A DNA stretch of 11,696 nt from contig DIRQ01000118.1 of assembly GCA_002424365.1 (NCBI GenBank), positions 14,706-26,401 of the forward strand, in the 5' to 3' direction. The notes beneath the pieces were generated by a model, which saw nothing but the letters and a program-made list of their open reading frames with translations, did no database searches and was not told where the DNA came from. Below are positions 6,473 through 11,696 of the stretch, in pieces. Source of the stretch: Syntrophomonas sp. UBA5432 (GTDB lineage Bacteria; Bacillota; Syntrophomonadia; Syntrophomonadales; Syntrophomonadaceae). The first letter of the stretch is position 1; every line of letters starts with the position of its first letter. The position numbers and the translations under genes were made by a program.

Positions 6473-6478
6473 GACTAT

Positions 6479-6487
6479 ATTATATCA
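6479..6487 (-). promoter_or_regulatory. Extended -10 promoter giving a leaderless XRE mRNA
   Basis: On the minus strand the bases read TGATATAAT, an exact match to the extended -10 consensus TGnTATAAT. Only six bases (6478-6473) separate it from the ATG at 6472, so the usual start point falls on or next to the A of the start codon. No convincing -35 box is seen 16-18 bases upstream, which fits an extended -10 promoter. Confidence 0.6.
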
Positions 6488-6536
6488 CAAAGCCAAATAA
6501 CTACGCTTTTAAGAGGTACAAATTCTAACAAGATAC

Positions 6537-6553
6537 TTGCTAATATTTAGCAA
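6537..6553. promoter_or_regulatory. 17-bp palindromic operator between the divergent genes
   Basis: TTGCTAA (6537-6543), a three-base centre TAT and TTAGCAA (6547-6553) form a perfect inverted repeat, of the size bound by dimers of XRE-type repressors. It lies between the XRE gene and copy 2 of the small-protein family, and covers the -35 region (TTGCTA) of the likely copy 2 promoter. It is the strongest candidate for the target of the adjacent regulator. Confidence 0.55.
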
Positions 6554-6555
6554 AA

Positions 6556-6567
6556 TGGTAATATATT
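6556..6567 (+). promoter_or_regulatory. Candidate -10 region for the second small gene
   Basis: TGGTAATAT (6556-6564) resembles an extended -10 box, 16 bases after TTGCTA (6537-6542). An overlapping TATATT (6562-6567) is a better hexamer at 19-base spacing. Either would start a transcript about 30 bases before the GGAGG site at 6593. The -35 element would lie inside the palindrome. Confidence 0.4.
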
Positions 6568-6604
6568 ATTTAATATATCAAATTAGTAAAGAGGAGGATG
6601 GTAA

Positions 6605-6787
6605 ATTGGAATAGATGTAGATATATTTGATTTCAAATCTGTAGTCGGGTTATTTTGGAAGACTACCGACGGCAAATGGCGGGGTGTATTAAAAGAAAAA
6701 TGCTCCGATACCCAGGTAGACTTAATCAGAGGTGACGATTTTATTTTACTTATTAAATTGAACAATAATAGCAGTGATGAAACATAA
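6605..6787 (+). CDS. Small protein of unrecognised family, copy 2, with an apparent ATT start
   Basis: The product has 60 residues and is paralogous to copy 1 over residues 1-53: DF at 9-10, VV at 13-14, Trp18, Trp25-x-Gly-Val and FILLIK near 46-51. It is soluble, with a polar Asn/Ser tail. Its frame has no ATG, GTG or TTG start: an in-frame TAA at 6602-6604 immediately precedes ATT at 6605. The site GAGGAGG ends seven bases before that ATT, which is ideal spacing, and the ATT aligns exactly with the GTG start of copy 1. The ATG at 6598 is in another frame and closes after ten codons. An ATT start is rare (infC is the known bacterial case); a frameshift or base error is the alternative. Function is unknown. 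Confidence 0.6.
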   Translation: MGIDVDIFDFKSVVGLFWKTTDGKWRGVLKEKCSDTQVDLIRGDDFILLIKLNNNSSDET

Positions 6788-6835
6788 CGGGTAAGAATGA
6801 AGAAATAATCAAACGTATTTTTTTTACCCAAAAGA

Positions 6836-6850
6836 GTCGCGAAACGCGAC
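6836..6850. repeat. Short GC-rich hairpin between the small gene and the SLH gene
   Basis: GTCGCG (6836-6841), loop AAA, CGCGAC (6845-6850). It is followed by seven A on the plus strand, so it does not look like a terminator in that direction. On the minus strand it is followed by CTCTTTT, which is weak. A looser stem, GGGTAAGAA (6789-6797) with TTTTTACCC (6821-6829), precedes it. No clear promoter for the SLH gene was found in 6788-6931. Confidence 0.4.
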
Positions 6851-6931
6851 AAAAAAACCCAATTAAGTTGCATAACGAAACAAAAATAGTGACGCAATAA
6901 AATATTTTCCGTTATATTAGGAGGGAGAATT

Positions 6932-9900
6932 TTGAAAAAGAACCGACAAATTTCCTGGATTCTTACCATAGCCTTTATATTCAGCATAATATTTAGCCTA
7001 CCTGCAGTCCCGGTAGTAGCTGGATGCCAGGATATCAGCGGCCATTGGGCCGAACCACAGATTGAGTCTTTAATGTTACAAAAAATTATTAATGGGTATC
7101 CGGACAATACCTATAAACCGGAAAATCCCATTAGCAGAGCAGAATTCATAGTAATAACCAATAAAGCTTTTAATTTTACTTCCAGCACGGCCATTAACTA
7201 CTCCGATGTTAAACCTACCGATTGGTTTGCAGTCGACATAGCCCGGGCTAAAGCCGCCGGATACATATCAGGCTATGAAGATGGCACCATGAAACCTAAC
7301 CAGCAGATCAGCCGCCAGGAGGCAGCCAGCATAGTTGCCCGGATTTTAGCTCTTAAACCGGCTGATACTACTGCTACCCTACAAAGGTTTTCAGACAATA
7401 AAACTATTGCGAACTGGAGCCGGGATTCAATAGCTGCCATGGTAGAAAACAGCTACCTAAAGGGTTATCCCGATAACAGCTTTAAGCCGACTAATTCCAT
7501 TAAACGAGCGGAAGCAGCAGTCCTTTTCAAGATTGTATTAGATAGTGAGCAGGATGCCTTTAAACCAGAACCAAAACCAGAAGTACAGAGCCTGTTTGAT
7601 AAGGCTGGAACCTATGGCCCGGAAACCGGGACCCAGGTAATTAACGAAGACGTCACCATTAGTGCTAGTGGCGTTACTTTACAAAACCTAATTATTGAAA
7701 AAGACCTTATTATCGCTAAAGAAGTTGGCGATGGAGATGTTACCCTGAACAACGTTACTGTAAAAGGAAAAACCTATGTACGTGGTGGAGGTAAAGACAG
7801 TATCCATATTAATGGCGGACAGTTTAGCGAAATTATCATCGAAAAAACCGCCACCGGCGAGGTACGTATAGTTGCAGTTGATACCTCAGGCCTAAGGGTA
7901 ACCATATCCGAAAACGCCAAAGGTGAAGAAATCATCCTAAACGGAGATTTTAAGAGTGTCACTGTCAATGCCGATGATGTAAACCTCACCACCCAGGGTG
8001 ATACCAATATTGGTGAACTAAAAGTTGAAAGCGGATTAAAAGACGTCAACATTGAACTTGCCAAAGATAGCACCGTAAAGGAAATGGTACTCAACTCGAA
8101 GACCAACGTTGAAGGGCAAGGTACCATTAATAAAGCAAGCGGAAGCAAAGCAAATGAATCTTCCTTTGCCACGCCACCGGGCACGATTACTAAACCTAGC
8201 GCAGGTGGAGGAGGCAGTGGAGGAGGCGGGAATGGAGGAAGTACCACAACTCAGCTAAGTATCAGTCCAACCTCATATTCCGTTAACAAATACGATGTGG
8301 CTGATATTCCCATTAATATTACCTGGGGCAGTGCCACCAAGATTACCGGAATAACTGGGTCAGCTATGGGAGGAGCATTAAAAATAACGCTAACCGAAGG
8401 ATTGGAATATGTAGTCAAAGATAATGGCAATGGCACCGGTTTACTTACTATTAAAAATAATAATCTTACAGCGTTATTACCGATACCCATTACTGCAGTT
8501 CCCGATGGAACTGTGCTAACCTTAACTATAAAATTTGATAAGGGTGAAAAGGATTTACAAATTACTGTAGTAAGTGGAACCGCACCACTAAGCAACGATG
8601 CAACATTAAAAGCCTCATCAATTATTAAAGGTAAAGTAATCGATGATTTAGGAACCGCCAGTGTATACCCAGATATGAATCCGCAAGCTGGATGGGTAGG
8701 ACTCAAAGCAACCCAAGCAGCAGATACTTCAAATGCAGGTAATTATGTTACCAAGTTTGAGCCAACAGATGCCGGAGCAAAGGTATTAAAAGTTGTTAAA
8801 TATCCAAAAGTTAATGATACTTACGATACAAGTAATTATCAAAACGATACAGCTTACAACAATGAAGCAATAAACAACGAAGATTTATTTGTAGTTCCAG
8901 TACAAGCAGCGGATGAAACGATTCTAATCTATGCTATTTATGTAAGCGTAGTAGCAGATTCTACAGCCGTAGACAAGAGTGCATTAACTACCGCTATTGC
9001 AGATGCCAACACAAACAAAGGCACAGCAGTAGTAAGCGTTGATGGCTCTGAAATAGACCCAGCAGATAAGTGGGTAACCCAAGCAGAAATGGACGCTTAT
9101 ACAGATGCTATTGCAGCGGCTCAGGCAGTAGCAAACAAAGCAGATGCAACTAAGGGAGAAGTAGATCAAGCAGTTACTGACATTGGAACAGCAACAACAA
9201 CATTCAATACCGCTAAGAAAGATGGAACGAAGGCAGCAACCTTAGAGAGTATAGCAATCACCACACCAGCAACGAAGACCGAATACAAGGTTGGTGAAGA
9301 ACTTGATATTACCGGCATGGTAGTAACAGGGACATACAGTGATGAGAGTACAAAAAAAGAAACAATCACAGTAGCTAACGTAAGTGGCTTTGAAAGTTCA
9401 GCGGTAGTAGCAGAACAAACACTAACCGTAACAGTTGGAGGAAAGACAGCAACATATACTATTTTTGTAGTTAAGGCAGATGGACCAGCACTAGTGGGTA
9501 TATCAGCAGATGATGAAGCTAATACATTGACAGGTATGGTTGCAGGCATGGAGTTCTCAACAGATGGAGAGAATTGGACCCCATACAATGCAGAAACACC
9601 AAACCTACCTGATTTAACAGGAACAGTAGCATTACAAGTTAGAGTAGCAGCAACAGACACTCATACAGCAGGACCAGCAACAACCTTTAACTTTACAGTT
9701 CCAGAAGTAACCTTAGAGAGCATAGCAATCACCACACCAGCAACGAAGACCGAATACAAAGTTGGTGAAGAACTTGATATCACTGGAATGGTAGTAACAG
9801 GAACATACAGTGATAGTTCTACAAAAGTAGAAGAAATTACAGCAGCTAATGTAAGTGGCTTTGACAGCTCAGCAGTAGTAGCTGAACAAACACTAACCGT

Positions 9901-11696
9901 AACAGTTGGTGGAAAGACAGCAACATATACTATTTCTGTAATAAAAGCAGATGGTCCAGCATTAGAAGGTGTAACAGCAGATGATGATGCCAATACATTG
10001 ACAGGTATGGCTGCAGGTATGGAGTTCTCAACAAATGGAACTGATTGGACAGCATACAATGCAGAAGAGCCAAACTTACCTGATTTAACCGGAACAGTAG
10101 CATTACAGGTTAAAGTAGCAGCGACAGACACTCATACAGCAGGGCCGGCTACAACCTTTAACTTTACAGTACCGCCTGTAGAAATCACAGGTTATGATGC
10201 AATTTCAGATGTAGATGGAGGAACAGCAGGAAGCGCGAATTATGCAACTGCAGCTGAAGTGGTAGCAGCACTCCCAACAAGCTTGACTATTACAGGAACA
10301 TCAGACACAGTGCCAGTAACATGGTCAGAAACATCTGCCCCTGTATATAATCCGGAAATAGCAGGGACCTATCTATTTACAGGAACAATCGGTACATTGC
10401 CCGAAGGATATGTTGATGAGGTAGATACAATCACGACAGTAACGGTAAAAGTAGTAGTAGCTGAAACAGTAGAAGCTAGTATAGCGAGCGTAGCAGCAAC
10501 CAATGGAACTGTAACCATCACCTTGGCGGCAAAACCAACCGTAGCACCTCAAGCTGGTGATTTCACAGCAACAAGCAAGATTGGTGAAGCTGCAGCAACA
10601 GATTTAACATTGGCAGGTTTCACCTATGATGATAATGTAACTGTGACCTATACCTTTACCCCAATAGCCCAAACTGCTGAAACGCAGAGTGTAGTAGTGG
10701 GAGTTAAGCTAGGCGAAGGTACACCAGTAGCAGCCGAAGCCTTTACAGTGGCAGCTGACCAAGATAAAGCAGCAGTAGCTGCAGCAAAGGCAGCGATTGA
10801 CGGAGCCACCTACACTAATCTGGAAGTAGCAGATTTGGAAGACCAAGCAGCAAAGACAGCGGCAGTTCAAGCAGTAGTAACAGCGGTAGTAAACGACGAG
10901 ACAATAACTGCAGTAGTAACTTGGAATTCAGGGACATCAGCATATGATGTAGCCATTTCCAAAGGTGATGCCAGTGACAACACGAGCATTACCACGGCAA
11001 CCTTTGTATTGACTCAAGAAGCCATAAATGAAAGGCTGGCAATTACCGGCGTATCAGTAGCTGATAATGGAGCCTATGACAGTACAGCTAAAGGCATAGT
11101 ACGAGTATTAGGCTACGGGGTAGGAATTAACCTTGATGCTAAGAGTGAAGGCAAGACAGTGGGCGATACTGAAAGCATAGTAATAGAGCTTTACAATGGA
11201 GACACCTTGTTAGGCCAACAAACATTTAATGAAGCAGGCTACACCAAACACGGCGAAGCAAGCGTAATCAGTGGAACCATTGATGCAGGTGGCCAATATG
11301 TAGCTACCAGTTGGGATAACAGTTGGTCTGCAGGGATTGCCGATATACCAGATAAAGCAGTTGCTACCGTCCAATACAGTGACGGAAATGCAATAGCAGA
11401 ATTGACTCTAACCTTTTCAGATGCAGATACGAAGATATTCTATGCAGCTGAAGCAGTCCACGCACTGTTTGAGAATGTGTTTGCTGAACCATTAGTATTG
11501 GTAGACGGTGTAACCCAAACTGATGTTAGTACAGCTTCAGGATTAGTCGAAGCAGTAGCCGTTAAGACAGATCAAAACAAGGCTGTATTACAAGAGTTGA
11601 TAACTCAAGCCCAAGTATTGCTGGATGCTAACCAGGATAAAGCAGCAGTAGCTACAGCAAAGGCAGCGATTAACGGAGCCACCTACACTAATCTGG
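6932..11696 (+). CDS. Giant SLH-domain multi-modular surface protein (3' end outside window)
   Basis: The frame is open for 1588 codons to the window edge, checked at many points. It starts at TTG 6932 with AGGAGGG (6919-6925) correctly spaced. A basic, hydrophobic signal peptide (1-31) ends VVAGC. Three SLH repeats (about 33-80, 88-141, 151-206) carry the motifs SRAE, SRQE and KRAE and would bind secondary cell-wall polymer. A beta-rich stretch (232-415) and a Gly/Ser linker (425-437) follow. Next come a CBM_X2-like domain (442-547), an unassigned domain (549-672), a FIVAR-like helical segment (673-767), two 157-residue units (770-926, 927-1083) each resembling Big_3 plus a DUF4073-like domain, a Big_4-like domain (1084-1175), another Ig-like module (1180-1272), and a repeat module from 1276 that recurs at 1567. 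A role as S-layer protein or adhesin is inferred. Confidence 0.88.
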   Translation, partial: MKKNRQISWILTIAFIFSIIFSLPAVPVVAGCQDISGHWAEPQIESLMLQKIINGYPDNTYKPENPISRAEFIVITNKAFNFTSSTAINYSDVKPTDWFAVDIARAKAAGYISGYEDGTMKPNQQISRQEAASIVARILALKPADTTATLQRFSDNKTIANWSRDSIAAMVENSYLKGYPDNSFKPTNSIKRAEAAVLFKIVLDSEQDAFKPEPKPEVQSLFDKAGTYGPETGTQVINEDVTISASGVTLQNLIIEKDLIIAKEVGDGDVTLNNVTVKGKTYVRGGGKDSIHINGGQFSEIIIEKTATGEVRIVAVDTSGLRVTISENAKGEEIILNGDFKSVTVNADDVNLTTQGDTNIGELKVESGLKDVNIELAKDSTVKEMVLNSKTNVEGQGTINKASGSKANESSFATPPGTITKPSAGGGGSGGGGNGGSTTTQLSISPTSYSVNKYDVADIPINITWGSATKITGITGSAMGGALKITLTEGLEYVVKDNGNGTGLLTIKNNNLTALLPIPITAVPDGTVLTLTIKFDKGEKDLQITVVSGTAPLSNDATLKASSIIKGKVIDDLGTASVYPDMNPQAGWVGLKATQAADTSNAGNYVTKFEPTDAGAKVLKVVKYPKVNDTYDTSNYQNDTAYNNEAINNEDLFVVPVQAADETILIYAIYVSVVADSTAVDKSALTTAIADANTNKGTAVVSVDGSEIDPADKWVTQAEMDAYTDAIAAAQAVANKADATKGEVDQAVTDIGTATTTFNTAKKDGTKAATLESIAITTPATKTEYKVGEELDITGMVVTGTYSDESTKKETITVANVSGFESSAVVAEQTLTVTVGGKTATYTIFVVKADGPALVGISADDEANTLTGMVAGMEFSTDGENWTPYNAETPNLPDLTGTVALQVRVAATDTHTAGPATTFNFTVPEVTLESIAITTPATKTEYKVGEELDITGMVVTGTYSDSSTKVEEITAANVSGFDSSAVVAEQTLTVTVGGKTATYTISVIKADGPALEGVTADDDANTLTGMAAGMEFSTNGTDWTAYNAEEPNLPDLTGTVALQVKVAATDTHTAGPATTFNFTVPPVEITGYDAISDVDGGTAGSANYATAAEVVAALPTSLTITGTSDTVPVTWSETSAPVYNPEIAGTYLFTGTIGTLPEGYVDEVDTITTVTVKVVVAETVEASIASVAATNGTVTITLAAKPTVAPQAGDFTATSKIGEAAATDLTLAGFTYDDNVTVTYTFTPIAQTAETQSVVVGVKLGEGTPVAAEAFTVAADQDKAAVAAAKAAIDGATYTNLEVADLEDQAAKTAAVQAVVTAVVNDETITAVVTWNSGTSAYDVAISKGDASDNTSITTATFVLTQEAINERLAITGVSVADNGAYDSTAKGIVRVLGYGVGINLDAKSEGKTVGDTESIVIELYNGDTLLGQQTFNEAGYTKHGEASVISGTIDAGGQYVATSWDNSWSAGIADIPDKAVATVQYSDGNAIAELTLTFSDADTKIFYAAEAVHALFENVFAEPLVLVDGVTQTDVSTASGLVEAVAVKTDQNKAVLQELITQAQVLLDANQDKAAVATAKAAINGATYTNL
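9239..9709 (+). repeat. 471-bp in-frame tandem repeat, copy 1
   Basis: This segment encodes 157 residues of the SLH protein, beginning TLESIAITTPATKTEY. It is repeated immediately at 9710-10180 with no insertion or deletion. By eye the protein copies differ at 19 of 157 positions. Each unit holds one Big_3-like Ig domain and a second module with a GMEFST-x-G and PDLTGTVALQV pattern. Confidence 0.9.
9710..10180 (+). repeat. 471-bp in-frame tandem repeat, copy 2
   Basis: This is the second copy of the unit at 9239-9709, joined directly and in frame. Changes cluster in two loops (after TYSD and around STNGTDW), while the strands AEQTLTVTVGGKTATYTI and HTAGPATTFNFTVP are unchanged. Confidence 0.9.
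10757..10823 (+). repeat. 67-bp start of a longer repeated module, copy 1
   Basis: This stretch encodes DQDKAAVAAAKAAIDGATYT and two further residues. It matches 11630-11696 at 63 of 67 bases, 873 bases (291 codons) apart and in the same frame. It marks the start of a module that recurs in the protein. Confidence 0.85.
11630..11696 (+). repeat. 67-bp start of the repeated module, copy 2, cut by the window end
   Basis: Four base differences separate it from 10757-10823. The match is still running at the last base of the window, so the repeat is longer than seen here. The helical segment just before it, ending LLDA, has no counterpart before copy 1. Confidence 0.85.

Noticed and set aside
6789..6930. 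Riboswitch (c-di-GMP type) ahead of the SLH gene
   Set aside because: The hairpin and A-rich stretches were compared with the remembered GEMM core. The conserved CACGCAAAG-like elements and tetraloop arrangement are not present.
6583..7107. Minus-strand 174-codon frame across the second small gene and the SLH start
   Set aside because: It is antisense to two better-supported genes with good ribosome sites, has no such site itself, and its translation shows no recognisable features.
7774..10131. Long minus-strand open frames opposite the SLH gene (7774-8247, 8251-8706, 9166-9660, 9661-10131)
   Set aside because: They are antisense shadows of the repetitive Ala/Val/Thr-rich coding strand. The two that look like paralogues simply mirror the 471-bp duplication.
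1..11696. tRNA, rRNA, CRISPR array or insertion sequence
   Set aside because: No cloverleaf, rRNA-like block, regularly spaced repeat-spacer pattern or transposase frame was seen. The repeats present are palindromes, one heptamer array and protein-coding duplications.

Overview
The window looks like the chromosome of an anaerobic Clostridia-type Firmicute that handles lactate or ferredoxin-linked electrons. The reasons are an energy-converting [NiFe] hydrogenase operon of the Ech type, the tail of a lactate-permease-like transporter, GGAGG-type ribosome binding sites, non-ATG starts, and a large S-layer-homology (SLH) surface protein. I cannot name the genus from sequence alone.

Layout. Bases 2-220 (+) hold the C-terminus of an L-lactate permease-family protein. 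Bases 221-475 are a non-coding convergent gap packed with repeats: a 68-bp near-perfect palindrome, a four-unit heptamer array, a second palindrome, and a terminator for the minus-strand operon. Bases 476-5568 (-) hold a complete six-gene ech operon, transcribed echA-B-C-D-E-F, with overlapping or nearly touching genes. All the cofactor ligands expected for the catalytic and iron-sulfur subunits are visible. Bases 5569-5961 are a regulatory gap with a candidate ech promoter whose -35 box lies inside a palindrome, plus several further inverted repeats and a terminator-like hairpin.

Bases 5962-6787 form a compact cassette. An XRE-family regulator (-) sits between two small plus-strand genes (60-70 codons). 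Their products align without gaps over about 53 residues and are therefore paralogues of one small, unrecognised family. Both use non-ATG starts: GTG, and apparently ATT. The regulator appears to be leaderless. A 17-bp palindrome in the intergenic gap shares an 11-mer with the first codons of the regulator gene, suggesting autoregulation and control of the second small gene. This cassette is the most unusual part of the window.

Bases 6932 to the end (+) are one uninterrupted reading frame of at least 1588 codons, starting with TTG. It encodes a secreted surface protein: signal peptide, three SLH repeats, a beta-rich segment, a Gly/Ser linker, a CBM_X2-like domain, a FIVAR-like helical segment, two tandem 157-residue Ig-like units encoded by an exact 471-bp in-frame duplication, more Ig-like modules, and a repeat that recurs at the window edge. 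The gene continues past the window.

How the genes fit together (inference): Ech couples reduced-ferredoxin oxidation and proton reduction to ion translocation. A lactate transporter next door fits lactate-fed, H2-producing or syntrophic metabolism. The XRE/small-protein cassette may regulate itself and possibly the adjoining surface protein. No sequence evidence links it to the hydrogenase.
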